Shown in pieces: positions 1 through 8,664 of a stretch of 42,141 bases of DNA (position 1 is the first letter of the stretch; every line of letters starts with the position of its first letter). The position numbers and the translations under genes were made by a program. The DNA is taken from positions 1 to 42,141 of the forward strand of contig CAIMSU010000198.1 of the NCBI GenBank assembly GCA_903844155.1. The letters are read 5' to 3'. Under the pieces are notes generated by a model that ran no database searches, had not been told where the DNA came from, and saw only the letters and a list, made by a program, of their open reading frames with translations. Source of the DNA: an uncultured Pseudomonadota bacterium. GTDB taxonomy: Bacteria > Myxococcota_A > UBA796 > SXON01.

Positions 1-95
1 AGGGCGAGGGCGAGGGCGAGGGCGAGGGCGAGGGCGAGGGCGAGGGCGAGGGCGAGGGCGAGGGCGAGGGCGAGGGCGAGGGCGAGGGCGAGGGC
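1..95. repeat. hexanucleotide tandem array (AGGGCG), at the window edge
   Basis: Fifteen perfect copies of AGGGCG followed by a partial AGGGC run from the first base to about 95. The array touches the left edge, so its full length is unknown. One strand reads as alternating Arg-Ala or Gly-Arg and the other as Pro-Ser, Ala-Leu or Arg-Pro, so it could be the tail of a low-complexity coding linker whose gene lies outside the window, or a non-coding microsatellite. Copy number in such arrays is easily miscounted during assembly. Confidence 0.95.
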
Positions 96-209
96 AGAAG
101 CAGCGCGGTGAACGCCGGGAAGATGAGGTTGTCACGAATTGTCGCGCCGTGGTTGAGGTCGGCGCGGGCGGAGGCGAGTCGAAGGTGGCGCTTCGCGGCG
201 TCCCCGCGA

Positions 210-335
210 TCAGATGCCCGACCCGAGGACGACGTAGGCGGCGCCGGCCTGGAGCCCGTCGTCTCCGTTGTCGCCGTCCCCGAACAGCATGTCGGCGTAG
301 CCGTCGCCGTTCATGTCCCTTGCCGCCGATCCCGG
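210..335 (-). pseudogene. FG-GAP repeat remnant
   Basis: The minus strand encodes one FG-GAP unit, with the calcium-loop motif DMNGDGYADMLFG followed by a stretch ending AAYVVLGSGI and a stop. This is the form of a beta-propeller repeat from an integrin-like or extracellular protein. Nothing upstream in the same frame resembles further repeats: the frame before the motif is Arg/Ser-rich and overlaps the end of the small gene at 349-609. I read it as the surviving 3' end of a decayed or rearranged gene. A short translated peptide from the internal ATG near 314 cannot be excluded. Confidence 0.5.
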
Positions 336-348
336 CGCTCGGCGAACC

Positions 349-609
349 TCACGGCGGCTCGTCCTTCTTCGGAAAGATGAACTCGATTCCCGGATCGCCA
401 GCGATCGTCGGTGATATTTCACCACGCGGTGGGAGTGCACTCAGCCGGCGACGCTCCTGGAATCCCGGCCGGGCTTGCGCCTCGTCCCGAGCGCGGAGCT
501 GGCGCACGTAGACGTCGAGGGCGGCGCGGATGGTCTCGGACACGCCTTCGTGCCCGCCCCGCTGGCGGGCCTCGCGGAGCAAAGCGTCAAAGTCGACTGG
601 ATCAGTCAC
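349..609 (-). CDS. small ribbon-helix-helix/antitoxin-like protein
   Basis: An 86-residue frame opens with GTG at 609. Its N-terminal half, from DFDALLREARQRGG to SETIRAALDVYVRQL, has the two-helix pattern and spacing of ribbon-helix-helix antitoxins of the VapB/ParD type. The tail (about residues 60-86) is Pro-rich and ends FIFPKKDEPP, which could be a toxin-binding arm. The usual first beta strand is not clear, so the fold assignment is an inference. No toxin gene follows; the next sequence is the FG-GAP remnant, so if it is an antitoxin it is orphaned. A longer frame to 873 exists but its first 88 codons antisense the lipoprotein gene and look non-coding. Confidence 0.45.
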   Translation of the reverse strand: MTDPVDFDALLREARQRGGHEGVSETIRAALDVYVRQLRARDEAQARPGFQERRRLSALPPRGEISPTIAGDPGIEFIFPKKDEPP

Positions 610-745
610 CCGGTGATCGTAGCACCGCGGTTCACCGCCGACACGATGGGCTTGTAGTCTACCTCGCAGGGGGTGCGGGTGCCGAGGGCGACCGTCGACG
701 CACGCTTGTTGCTTGACCTCGACCCCGCGGTGACCATGCTGCGGC

Positions 746-2008
746 ATGATCCAGATCCTCCTCAGCCTCGCGTGCACGACGCCCAGGGCGACGGACAGCT
801 CCGTCGACTCCAAACCCTCAGGAGACAGTGCCGTCCACGAGTCGGCCGACTCGGCGGACAGCGCCGTCGACACGGGTCCCGCCCCCTCCGACTCCGCCGA
901 CTCCGGGCCCGCGTGCCCGGACGCTTACGCGGATCTGGATGGGGACGGCTTCGGTGATCCCGCCTCCCCTCGCCCGGCGTGCGACGCCCCCGGCGTCTGG
1001 CTCGCGGACCATTCCGACTGCGACGACACCGACGCTGCGGTGCACCCCGGCGCCGTGGAGACCTGCGATGGGCGCGACAACGACTGCGACCCGACGACCC
1101 CCGAGGAGGGCCTGGCCACCTGGTCGGCGGACGACGGCAGCTTCAGCGACGTCACTTCGGTGCTCGCCGCCGGCACCGCCGAGGCCCCGCTGGCGATGGC
1201 CCTGGATGACGGCACCTGGTCGTTCTGCGGAGGCACCTGGTATGTGCAGGTCGACGCCGAGCAAAGTACCGTCGCGCTCGTGGGGTACGAAGGCGCCGTG
1301 CTCGACGGAGGTGGGTCCGGGACCGTCGTGACCGTGCGCGGCGGAACGGTCTCGGTGGCTGACCTCGAGCTTCGGGACGGCGAGGGCAGTTACGCGACGA
1401 GCAGCGGGGCGGGACCGGGCGGCGGTGGCCTTGCTTGCGGCGAGGGGGCGACGGTGACCATCGACGCCACGGGGATCAGCGCCAATCACGCGGAGATCGG
1501 TGGGGGGCTCCTCGTCGAGGACTGCACGCTCAGCGCGACGGACCTCGACCTGGCCGACAACTCCGCGACTTATGGTGGTGGAATGTACGGCTTCGGCGGA
1601 GCCACGACGTTCACGACCAGCACCGTCGCGTCCAACGTCGCGGAGATCTCTGGCGGGGGACTCGGGCTGGAGGGGACCTACGCGACGGTCACCCTCGACC
1701 TCGTCGACACGGCCGTCACCGACAACAGCGCGACCTACGGGGGCGGGTTGGTGCTCTACGAGGCGGCCGTGGCCACATGCGAAGGGAGCGCGACGACCGA
1801 CGGCGGCTTTCGGCGCAACACGGCGACGTCGGACGGTGGCGCGGTGTACCTCACCGGGGGCGACTTCGACCCCACGCTCGCCGCGACCTCGTGCGACTTC
1901 GGCTCTTTCGGGGATGACAACTCCCCCGCTGACGTCTACACCAACGCAGGCGCCTACCGCCTCGCGGACGACGTCACCCTCACCTGCTCCAACGCCGGCT
2001 GCCGCTGA
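746..2008 (+). CDS. MopE-motif lipoprotein with a beta-helix domain
   Basis: The 420-residue protein is predicted to be a lipoprotein on the envelope surface. The signal peptide is extremely short: MIQILLSLAC, with the lipidated Cys at residue 10. An in-frame stop 15 bases upstream (731-733) rules out a longer start. After it comes an Asp/Ser/Thr-rich linker (about 13-55), then one MopE-type unit with a DLDGDGFGD loop, SDCDDTD and CDGRDNDCD (about 58-115), a motif family associated with copper or calcium binding. The rest (about 120-420) is rich in Gly, Thr, Asp and repeated GGGL/GGGM turns, the pattern of a right-handed parallel beta-helix of the pectin-lyase-like fold. No catalytic residues were recognised. 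No Shine-Dalgarno sequence is obvious before the ATG. The next gene is convergent, 33 bases away. Confidence 0.85.
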   Translation: MIQILLSLACTTPRATDSSVDSKPSGDSAVHESADSADSAVDTGPAPSDSADSGPACPDAYADLDGDGFGDPASPRPACDAPGVWLADHSDCDDTDAAVHPGAVETCDGRDNDCDPTTPEEGLATWSADDGSFSDVTSVLAAGTAEAPLAMALDDGTWSFCGGTWYVQVDAEQSTVALVGYEGAVLDGGGSGTVVTVRGGTVSVADLELRDGEGSYATSSGAGPGGGGLACGEGATVTIDATGISANHAEIGGGLLVEDCTLSATDLDLADNSATYGGGMYGFGGATTFTTSTVASNVAEISGGGLGLEGTYATVTLDLVDTAVTDNSATYGGGLVLYEAAVATCEGSATTDGGFRRNTATSDGGAVYLTGGDFDPTLAATSCDFGSFGDDNSPADVYTNAGAYRLADDVTLTCSNAGCR

Positions 2009-2041
2009 CGACGGCACATTCACTGGGCGCAACATAACTTT

Positions 2042-2539
2042 TCACGGCGCAGTCGTGAACCGATACGTTTGGTGGCACGCCACGCACGCCTCGGTCACGG
2101 CGGCGAGGCGAGCGGGGATCTCGGCGTCGGGCAACGGCGCGTTGGGCGCGGCGACGTCGTCCGCGAAGGACGCCATCCCGCTGTGCACGACGCTGCCGAG
2201 CGTCGTCCAACCGGGCGGGAGCGCGGTCCGCAGGGAGGGCGTGTCTACTCCGGGGTGCTCGTCCGCGACCCTGCGCGCGGCCGCCGCCATCGTCGCCCGA
2301 TCGCCGGTCGACCAGGCACGCAGGATCGTGTCGAGGGCCTCCACGTTCCCGCGCATCGTCCGCTTCATCGTGGCTTGTTCCTCCGCGGTGAGCGGGATGG
2401 GTGTGCGAGGGTCGGGGTCGTCCTGCGGTCCGGGATGGTCGTGGAAGGAGAGCCAGGCCCCCGCGGCGATCGTCGGAACCCACAGGATCAACGCGAGCAG
2501 TCCGAGGCGCCTGGGCAGGCGACGGCCAACCGGCGGCAC
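2042..2539 (-). CDS. membrane-anchored cytochrome c'-like protein
   Basis: I chose the GTG at 2539 because it overlaps the stop of the preceding minus-strand frame (TAGTG), giving 165 residues with one N-terminal hydrophobic anchor (about 10-30). The body is helical, and near the C-terminus is a single haem c motif, CVACHQTYRF. A C-terminal CxxCH on a helical bundle is the layout of the cytochrome c' / c-556 family, which are periplasmic haem proteins binding gases or carrying electrons. A sixth-ligand Met is not evident from sequence alone. A longer start at 2758 would add Arg/Asp-rich sequence lacking a signal peptide and overlapping another frame, so I reject it. The DsbD at 20544-22853 could serve its maturation, but the genes are far apart. 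Confidence 0.8.
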   Translation of the reverse strand: MPPVGRRLPRRLGLLALILWVPTIAAGAWLSFHDHPGPQDDPDPRTPIPLTAEEQATMKRTMRGNVEALDTILRAWSTGDRATMAAAARRVADEHPGVDTPSLRTALPPGWTTLGSVVHSGMASFADDVAAPNAPLPDAEIPARLAAVTEACVACHQTYRFTTAP

Positions 2540-2718
2540 TACTTTCGGCCGTCGGGTGACGCTGCCGACAACGCCGCTTGCAACGCCGCCATCATCGTCC
2601 CCGCCTTCGGCGATACGACCACGTCCAATTCCGCGGCGCTGTCGCCCGACGGCGTCAGGCTCGCGGTCATCGGCATCACGGACGGCGAGGCGTAGGCAAG
2701 ACTGCAGAGCAGGAGCAC
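2539..2718 (-). CDS. small exported protein of unknown function
   Basis: A 59-residue frame with a possible GTG start at 2718 begins with a short hydrophobic segment (LLLCSLAYA) that looks like a signal peptide cleaved after Ala. The mature part holds a Met-containing MPMTASL stretch and a predicted helix (GTMMAALQAAL). No family was recognised. Its stop overlaps the GTG of the cytochrome gene, which suggests translational coupling and supports it being real. The frame is open to 3216 but the upstream part is antisense to the plus-strand gene at 2789 and has no coding character. Another GTG lies two codons upstream. Confidence 0.45.
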   Translation of the reverse strand: MLLLCSLAYASPSVMPMTASLTPSGDSAAELDVVVSPKAGTMMAALQAALSAASPDGRK

Positions 2719-2788
2719 GCACGGATTGTAATGCGGAGATCGGGATAGGCTCTGCCAACGTGGCCGTCCGGGCGCGTGAGGTAGTGGC

Positions 2789-3397
2789 GTGCTCTCGCGG
2801 CTAACGATCATCCTGACCATCACCGCGCTGGTCGCCCTCGCCGTGCTTGGCTGGTTGGTCATGGGCAATCGGCCGGTTGACCCGCTCGCTGGCTCGCTGG
2901 CCACGGTGGGGGCGGCGCTCACGGTTCCCGGGCCGACGGTCGCCACACGGGTGGCTGAGGCGACGGGCGTGCTGTCCGAGGGACTGTGGAAGACCGGCGA
3001 TGATCGTGTGCGCGTGCGGGTCTCCGGCGATCTTGGCGTCACCGACGGCGAGGCGCTGGGGCGCGAGGAGCGGGCTGTCATCGGCAGCCTGTTTGAGGAC
3101 CACCAGGCGCCGTACCCGGGCGCGCTCTCAAACACCCTCGCCTGCCCGGACACGCTTCGCCCCGCCGACCTGGAACCAAGGGGCGACGCCCTGTTCCTCG
3201 TCGCGCTGTACGCCAACGACCGCTACGCGTTCGGCGGATGTGCCGAGGACCTGCTCCAATATCGGGCGACAGTCGCGGCGTTCTACGGCGCGGATCGTCG
3301 GGAGTTGGTGCGGGTTGAGTATTTTGAGCCGAAGAAGCACGAGGGACCGGTGCGCGGCCCAGCGGTCCTTCGCTCGTTCCGCTGGCTCGCCCAATGA
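2789..3397 (+). CDS. membrane-anchored protein of unknown function, first gene of the phosphatase/sulfatase-like operon
   Basis: The GTG-started 202-residue protein has one N-terminal transmembrane helix (about residues 5-25) and then an exported domain. The domain has two Cys (in LACPDT and GGCAED) that may pair in the periplasm. No family was recognised. Its stop overlaps the ATG of the sulfatase-like gene (ATGA at 3394-3397), so it is almost certainly co-translated with it. It is divergent from the small exported protein/cytochrome pair across a 70-base gap that should hold both promoters. A role as accessory factor for the two following hydrolases is inferred from position only. Confidence 0.75.
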   Translation: MLSRLTIILTITALVALAVLGWLVMGNRPVDPLAGSLATVGAALTVPGPTVATRVAEATGVLSEGLWKTGDDRVRVRVSGDLGVTDGEALGREERAVIGSLFEDHQAPYPGALSNTLACPDTLRPADLEPRGDALFLVALYANDRYAFGGCAEDLLQYRATVAAFYGADRRELVRVEYFEPKKHEGPVRGPAVLRSFRWLAQ

Positions 3398-5061
3398 GGC
3401 CGGGCGCACGGCGCGCGCAGCTTCGAACCCTCGCTGCTGTCGCCGCCGTCAACATCGTCATCTTCTTCGCCATCGGCCTCGTGCTCCGCTCCCGCCCGTC
3501 GACGTCGCTCCCCGCTGAGCCCGTCGCCGCGCAGATCGCCTGGGATTCCCGCCTCGCCCCGACCGCGACGGACCTCGACCCCACCTGCAACGGCTGCAAC
3601 CTCCTCCTCGTCTCGCTGGACATCTTCCGGCCCGACCACATGCCCTGCTTCGGATACGACAAGGACACCACGCCGTACATCTGCGATCTGGTCAAGCACG
3701 GGACGGTCTTCGACAATTTCATCGTCCACGCCTACCAGACCCCCGTGAGCATGATGTCGATGTTCACCGGGCGCTACCCGTCGACCAGCGGGTTCACCAA
3801 CTTTGGATCGGTGCTCTCGCCTGACATCCCGTACTTTCCGGAGATCCTCAAGCAACAGGGCTACTCGGCCGTGGCGATGGGCTCCTCGTTTGAGGTGATG
3901 AGCGACATGTCGGCGTACGCGAAGGGCAGCTTGAGCTTCCGAAAGCCGGGCTTGAACCCCGGCACCAGCTTCGGACGCGGCTTTGACCGCTTCGTGTTCA
4001 CCGGCAACCGGAACGTCCCCTCCGACGCCTACGCGTGGCTCGCCGACCAGGGAAAACAACCGTTCTTCCTGTGGCTCATCCTCGGCACGCTCCACTGGCC
4101 CTACGGCGCGCACGGCGACCCCGCGGAGCAGTCCCGGTTCGATCCGCCCGGGTACGACGGCCCCCTCGCGCACCAGCGGCTTGGATTCGAGGTTGTCAGC
4201 CACATCTTTCGCGGGAAGCTCTACGGCGCGCCCGGGACCGAGCCAATCACGCTCACCCCGGCGGACACGGCCTACATCAACGCGCGCTACGATTTTGGCA
4301 TGTGGACCGTCGACCAGTTCGTCGGGGAATTGCTGGCGTCCATCCCACCGGATGTGCTCAAGCACACGGTGATCGCGCTGCACGGCGTGCACGGCGAGGA
4401 CCTTGGCGAGCACCGCTACTTTGGCCACTACGACGTGTACGACACCGAGGTGCACAACACGCTGATCGTGCTGTCGCCGAACCGAAGGACGGAGGGGGTC
4501 CGCATCAAGGCGCAGGTTGAAGGCGTCGATCTCGCGCCAACGCTCCTCGACCTGCTCGGCATGCCGGCGCTGCCGGGCGCCCAGGGGACGAGTGCCCTGG
4601 CGACCATGAAGGCTGGGACGGGCGACGAGGGAAAGCCTGCTTTTTTCCAGCGGATCCCGCTCTGGGAGGACATCTTCCGCTACCGCACGGACATGCCGAA
4701 GGACTACGTCGACCGCATCGACCCGCTGCTGGATCACGCCGTCTACGGCGACACGGGGATGCGGACGTTGCGGTGGAAGCTACTCCACCGTCGCTCCCGC
4801 GCGCTCGAGAAGCAGGTGAGCTGGTGGACGTACCTGACAGGAATCCCCATCGACCGCCCGGAATGGGAGCTCTACGACCTCGCCGCCGACCCGAAAGAGC
4901 AGGCGAATTTGGCCGATCAGCAGCCTGACGTGCTCCCCGGCCTGCAAGCCCAGCTCCTCGCCTGGGAGCAGAAGGTCGGCGCGGACGTCGACCCGCTGCG
5001 TCCCCCGCCGGACCCCGCGCCCACCTCCTCGCCAGCCTCGCCCGCGAGCCCCTCGCCGTGA
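3394..5061 (+). CDS. sulfatase-like protein of the alkaline phosphatase superfamily, membrane anchored
   Basis: The 555-residue protein starts with a signal-anchor helix (about 12-31), so the enzyme domain faces the periplasm. The family pattern is clear: the first metal-binding strand VSLDIFRPDHM (D75), a nucleophile region YQTPVSMMSMFTGRYP, a GEDLGEHRYFGH segment, and the sulfatase-type C-terminal stretch WELYDLAADPKEQANL. The nucleophile position appears to be Thr116, not the Cys/Ser that is matured to formylglycine, so hydrolysis of sulfate esters is doubtful. A phospho-ester or phosphotransferase role fits better. The usual DHG metal-ligand motif reads V332-H-G, so one expected Asp ligand is missing and activity may be altered. 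The start overlaps the previous stop (ATGA), and the stop overlaps the next start (GTGA). Confidence 0.85.
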   Translation: MRPGARRAQLRTLAAVAAVNIVIFFAIGLVLRSRPSTSLPAEPVAAQIAWDSRLAPTATDLDPTCNGCNLLLVSLDIFRPDHMPCFGYDKDTTPYICDLVKHGTVFDNFIVHAYQTPVSMMSMFTGRYPSTSGFTNFGSVLSPDIPYFPEILKQQGYSAVAMGSSFEVMSDMSAYAKGSLSFRKPGLNPGTSFGRGFDRFVFTGNRNVPSDAYAWLADQGKQPFFLWLILGTLHWPYGAHGDPAEQSRFDPPGYDGPLAHQRLGFEVVSHIFRGKLYGAPGTEPITLTPADTAYINARYDFGMWTVDQFVGELLASIPPDVLKHTVIALHGVHGEDLGEHRYFGHYDVYDTEVHNTLIVLSPNRRTEGVRIKAQVEGVDLAPTLLDLLGMPALPGAQGTSALATMKAGTGDEGKPAFFQRIPLWEDIFRYRTDMPKDYVDRIDPLLDHAVYGDTGMRTLRWKLLHRRSRALEKQVSWWTYLTGIPIDRPEWELYDLAADPKEQANLADQQPDVLPGLQAQLLAWEQKVGADVDPLRPPPDPAPTSSPASPASPSP

Positions 5062-7064
5062 TCGCCCTCCTCGCCCTCCTCGCGTGCACGTCGGCCGTGC
5101 CCCCGTCGACCGTCCCCCCGCCGAGCCGCCCGACGGTCGCCACCAAACTCCACTGGTTCATCCCCGATGGTTTCCGCGCGGACCCGAAGACGTTCGACGT
5201 GTTCCGCTGGGCGAACGAGGGCAAGCTGCCGCACATCAAGGCGTTGATGGACCGCGGGTCCTATGGCTACTCGATCCCCGCTTTCCCCTCGCACACCCCC
5301 GCGAATTTCGCGACGCTGCTCACCGGTTCCCTCCCGCACACGCACGGGGTCGCCGACGGGCCGATGCACGCCGAAGGCCACCCCCTGGACCACCCCTCGA
5401 TCTCGGGCTTCAGCTCGTCGGCGCGCAAGGTGCCCGCGATCTGGTCGATGCTGGAGGGAGCTGGAAAGAGCGTTTTCCTGCTTTCAGTGCCGGGGTCGAC
5501 GCCGCCGGAGCTGGGGCCGGGCGGGATCACCGTGCGCGGACGCTGGGGCGGCTGGGGTCCGGAGCTGCCGCCGGTCATCTTCGAGAAAGCCTCGCCCGAG
5601 CGGCAATTGGCGATGGCACGCAGCGCAAAGCTGTTCCTCGTGGGCGAGGAGCTGACGCGGTTTGTCGCCGCAGTCCCCTCCCCTGCCTGGCCCTCGGCTC
5701 CCCCCTCAGACAGCCCGCCGGTCGAGATCGACCTGACCGACGCGGGAGCGCCGCTCTACGGCCTCCTCATCGACCCGACCGGTGACGGCCACAAGGGCTA
5801 CGACCATCTCGCCCTCTCGCGCGACCGCACCACCATCCTTGCCACGCTGCAAACTGGGGAATGGAGCGCCTGGTCGCCCACGACCGCCCGGTGGAAGGAC
5901 CTCGATGTGGCGACCAACGAGCGTGTCGAGGTCATCCGCTTGGGCGACGACGGCTTCTTCCGGATCCGCGTGCTTTTTGACGGCCTCAACCGCCTGACGA
6001 CCGAGCCGCCGACCGTGGCCGACACGCTTCGGGCAACCGCGGGCCCGATGGTCGACTTTGTCGACAGCTACCCCGCCCAGCTCGTCTACTACCCGGAGGA
6101 CAAGACCGCTTTCCTGTCTGAAGCCCAACAATCGCTGGACTGGCACGCGAGAGCGGTCGACGCCGTCTACACGACCTTCAAGCCCGACGTCTTCATCCAC
6201 TGCATCTACACGCCCAACCAGATGATGACGAGCCGCTGGTGGATGGGGTTTCTGGACCCTTCAAGCCGGCACTACGGCGAGATCGACGAGCCCGCGCGCG
6301 CGAAGCTCTGGGACGAGATGCTGGCGATGTACCGGTCGATCGACGATCAGATCGGCCGCGCCGTCGCCGACACCGGCCCAGACACGCTCATCGTGCTCAG
6401 CTCGGACCACGGCGCCATCCCGCTCAACCGCTGGGTCCGCCTCAACAACCTGTTCGCGCAAAACGGCTGGCTGGCCATCACCACCGACCCGCAGACCGGC
6501 GCGCCTGTCGTGGACTGGGCGCATTCCAAGGTTGTTTTCCTCAACTCCTACCACGTGTACATCGATCCGGCCGGGCTCGGCGGCGACTGGCATCGCGCCA
6601 GAGGCCCCGCCTACGAGTCGCTCCGGAGCGCCGTCATCGCCGCGATCGGGGCGCTCAAGGACGGCGACGTCGCGCCCGCCGCCCGAATCACGCGGTGGGA
6701 GGACGCCGACAAGGACCTGCAGCTCCCCGTCGACCGCGTTGGGGATCTGGTCGTCACCAACGAGGCTGGCTACGCCTGGAACGAGGAATTGACGCCTGAC
6801 CGCGCCATTTTCGGCGAGCCGCAGGTCACTGGCTACAAGCAGGCGGTCTCGCCAGAGACGACGCCCGGGCTGTGGACACCGTTGATCGTCGTCGGTCCCG
6901 GCATCCGCGCAAACCACCGCATCGACCAGCCGATCCACGCGATCGATCAGCTCCCGACGATCCTGCGGGCGATGGGGCAGGACATCCCGACTCAGGTTGA
7001 GGGGAAGGCCGTGGGCGAGGTCTTCGGGCCGGTCGACGCGACGCTAACCGACCCGCACCGATAA
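5058..7064 (+). CDS. alkaline-phosphatase-family lipoprotein (phosphodiesterase/nucleotide pyrophosphatase-like)
   Basis: The 668-residue protein begins with a very short lipoprotein signal peptide, MIALLALLAC (Cys10), read from a GTG overlapping the previous stop. The catalytic fold is recognisable: FIPDGFR gives the first metal Asp (D37), FPSHTPANFATLLTG gives the Thr nucleophile (T80), LSSDHGA carries an Asp-His pair, and a C-terminal PLIVVGPGI segment matches the family. This resembles the predicted AlkP-superfamily phosphohydrolases (COG3379) and nucleotide pyrophosphatases. In the middle, where relatives have an Asp...His ligand pair, the sequence reads IYTPNQMMTSRWW, so one or both ligands may be replaced. 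An insertion of about 200 residues (roughly 170-330) lies between nucleophile and this region. The 3' end overlaps the convergent TusA-like gene by 21 bases. Confidence 0.85.
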   Translation: MIALLALLACTSAVPPSTVPPPSRPTVATKLHWFIPDGFRADPKTFDVFRWANEGKLPHIKALMDRGSYGYSIPAFPSHTPANFATLLTGSLPHTHGVADGPMHAEGHPLDHPSISGFSSSARKVPAIWSMLEGAGKSVFLLSVPGSTPPELGPGGITVRGRWGGWGPELPPVIFEKASPERQLAMARSAKLFLVGEELTRFVAAVPSPAWPSAPPSDSPPVEIDLTDAGAPLYGLLIDPTGDGHKGYDHLALSRDRTTILATLQTGEWSAWSPTTARWKDLDVATNERVEVIRLGDDGFFRIRVLFDGLNRLTTEPPTVADTLRATAGPMVDFVDSYPAQLVYYPEDKTAFLSEAQQSLDWHARAVDAVYTTFKPDVFIHCIYTPNQMMTSRWWMGFLDPSSRHYGEIDEPARAKLWDEMLAMYRSIDDQIGRAVADTGPDTLIVLSSDHGAIPLNRWVRLNNLFAQNGWLAITTDPQTGAPVVDWAHSKVVFLNSYHVYIDPAGLGGDWHRARGPAYESLRSAVIAAIGALKDGDVAPAARITRWEDADKDLQLPVDRVGDLVVTNEAGYAWNEELTPDRAIFGEPQVTGYKQAVSPETTPGLWTPLIVVGPGIRANHRIDQPIHAIDQLPTILRAMGQDIPTQVEGKAVGEVFGPVDATLTDPHR

Positions 7065-7277
7065 AACCCACCTCGTATCTGGTAATTGCTCGCGCTCGGC
7101 GATCGCGTGCCCCTCGATCTCCAGCGAGGAGGGGACGTTCTCGATGGGCTCCCCGTCGTCGATGGTCACGCGCAGGATCTGGCCCGAGTCCATCATCTCC
7201 AGCCGCAGCAGCGCACGCGCGGAGTTGCGCGGGCAGGGCACGCCCGTGAGGTCGAGGATCTCGTCAGCGTCGAGCAT
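7044..7277 (-). CDS. TusA-family sulfur carrier-like protein
   Basis: The 77-residue protein matches the TusA/SirA fold: an N-terminal ILDLTGVPCPRN, a helix, then VTIDDGEPIENVPSSL and EGHAI. These small cytosolic proteins carry persulfide sulfur or deliver sulfur to partners through the Cys of a CPxP motif. Here the motif is CPRN, keeping the Cys and first Pro but not the second Pro, a variant seen in some TusA paralogues. It follows the cyclase gene on the same strand by 24 bases and may be co-transcribed. The last 21 bases overlap the end of the convergent phosphatase gene. Its physiological partner cannot be told from this window. Confidence 0.85.
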   Translation of the reverse strand: MLDADEILDLTGVPCPRNSARALLRLEMMDSGQILRVTIDDGEPIENVPSSLEIEGHAIAEREQLPDTRWVLSVRVG

Positions 7278-7301
7278 GCAGCACCGGGGGTGGTCGCTCG
7301 A

Positions 7302-8633
7302 CTATCCCGGTGCGGGGCGCTCGAAGGGCACATCCACCGCCCCAGCCTCACTCGGCGGCAGCACCTGGTAGAGCGTCACGGGGGCGACCCGGCCCTTGAC
7401 GACGACGCGATCGACGAGCCGGATCGGGAAGTCGCTGGGCGACGCGAGCCGGCCCCGCGTCTGCTCACTGATGAGGATCCGCGTGCCATAATGGGAGGTG
7501 AGCGCCTCGATGCGCGATGCGAGGTTCACGGCATCGCCGACGACCGTCCCCTGCATCCGATCGGCGCCGCCGACCGTGCCAAGCATCACGGAGCCCGTGT
7601 GGATGCCGATCCCGATGTCGACCGGCACGTAGCCGGACCGCGCGCGATGCCCGTTGTAGATGATGAGGGCGGCGTCCAGCTCCAACGCCGCCCGCACCCC
7701 ATCGTCCGCACCCCGCGAGAACACCGCGAGGATGCCGTCGCCAAGGTACTTGTCGATGAAACCGCCGTGGCGCTTGATGATCGGCTCCATGCGCGACAGA
7801 TAGGAGTTCAGGAAGCGGAAGGTCTCCTCGGGCGTCAACTTCTCGGAGAGCGACGTGAACGAGCGGATGTCGGCGAACATCACCGTCATGTCCACGCGGA
7901 CGCCGTCGCCGAGCCGCACGTCCACGATGCTGCGGCGCTTGAGGTGGACGAGCACTTCCGTCGGCACGAACCGGGCCAGCGCGTCCATCAGCGCTGAGAC
8001 ATTACGCAGGTTGTGCCCGGCGATCTTCTCGATGATGACGGCGGGAGCGAGGATGGAGACGCCGAGCAGCGCCATCAACGCCACGGAGTAGCCCTCAACG
8101 ACGAGGTCCGTCCGCAGCCGGAAGAACGGGAAGTCCATGCCGTGCAGGCACTGCGCGAATGTGACCACCCCAAGCATCCGGAGCGTTGCCGGTAGCGCTG
8201 ACCAGCGACGAAAACAGAGGATGGACGAGTGTAGTCCAGGGAACATGGCGCCCCATAGCGCCGGCGTGGTGTACGCGGCGAACGGGGCCCCTGCAAGGTA
8301 GGCGACCAGGCCCAGGACCACCCCAATGCCATACACGCCGCCCCAGAGGCGCCACGGGGTTCGCTCCTCCATGACCACGTGCACGAGGTGGCCGACCGGG
8401 AGGGCGATGAGCACGAGCGAGGCACCCCCGAGGCCGATCATCGCCTCCCCATTCGCGGAGGTGGCGGCCTGAAGGCCAAAACTGCAAAGCGCGCCCAGCC
8501 AAAGGGCGCAGAGCACCGCGTACAGTCGCTCCCGGTTCCCCAGCCAGAGCGCGAACGACAGGGCGAGGTTGAAGGCGACGAGCGCAGCGTAGACGGCGAG
8601 TAGCGTTGGCAGGGGATCGGCGGCGCCGTTCAT
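7302..8633 (-). CDS. class III adenylate cyclase with a multi-helix membrane domain
   Basis: The 443-residue protein has an N-terminal half with about six or seven hydrophobic helices (about 8-205) and a C-terminal class III nucleotide cyclase domain (about 245-420). Catalytic features are present: metal-binding D255 in MFADIRSFTSLSE and D299 in DKYLGDG, the adenine-selecting K295 and D367 (GTVVGDAVN), and the transition-state Asn/Arg of NLASR (N370, R374). The Lys/Asp pair predicts ATP rather than GTP, so the product should be cAMP. The membrane part may sense a signal, but no named sensor domain was recognised. The gene is divergent from the exported protein at 8689 and is followed by the TusA-like gene. 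Confidence 0.93.
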   Translation of the reverse strand: MNGAADPLPTLLAVYAALVAFNLALSFALWLGNRERLYAVLCALWLGALCSFGLQAATSANGEAMIGLGGASLVLIALPVGHLVHVVMEERTPWRLWGGVYGIGVVLGLVAYLAGAPFAAYTTPALWGAMFPGLHSSILCFRRWSALPATLRMLGVVTFAQCLHGMDFPFFRLRTDLVVEGYSVALMALLGVSILAPAVIIEKIAGHNLRNVSALMDALARFVPTEVLVHLKRRSIVDVRLGDGVRVDMTVMFADIRSFTSLSEKLTPEETFRFLNSYLSRMEPIIKRHGGFIDKYLGDGILAVFSRGADDGVRAALELDAALIIYNGHRARSGYVPVDIGIGIHTGSVMLGTVGGADRMQGTVVGDAVNLASRIEALTSHYGTRILISEQTRGRLASPSDFPIRLVDRVVVKGRVAPVTLYQVLPPSEAGAVDVPFERPAPG

Positions 8634-8664
8634 CGGGGTGACCTATCCCGCTCGGCTCGGGTTA

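Noticed and set aside
3283-4737. A 484-codon minus-strand open frame.
   Set aside because: It is antisense to the sulfatase-like gene, whose conserved motifs fix the coding strand.
7302-7310. A possible fusion of the TusA-like and cyclase genes.
   Set aside because: Each has its own stop and start, and the 24-base gap is clear.
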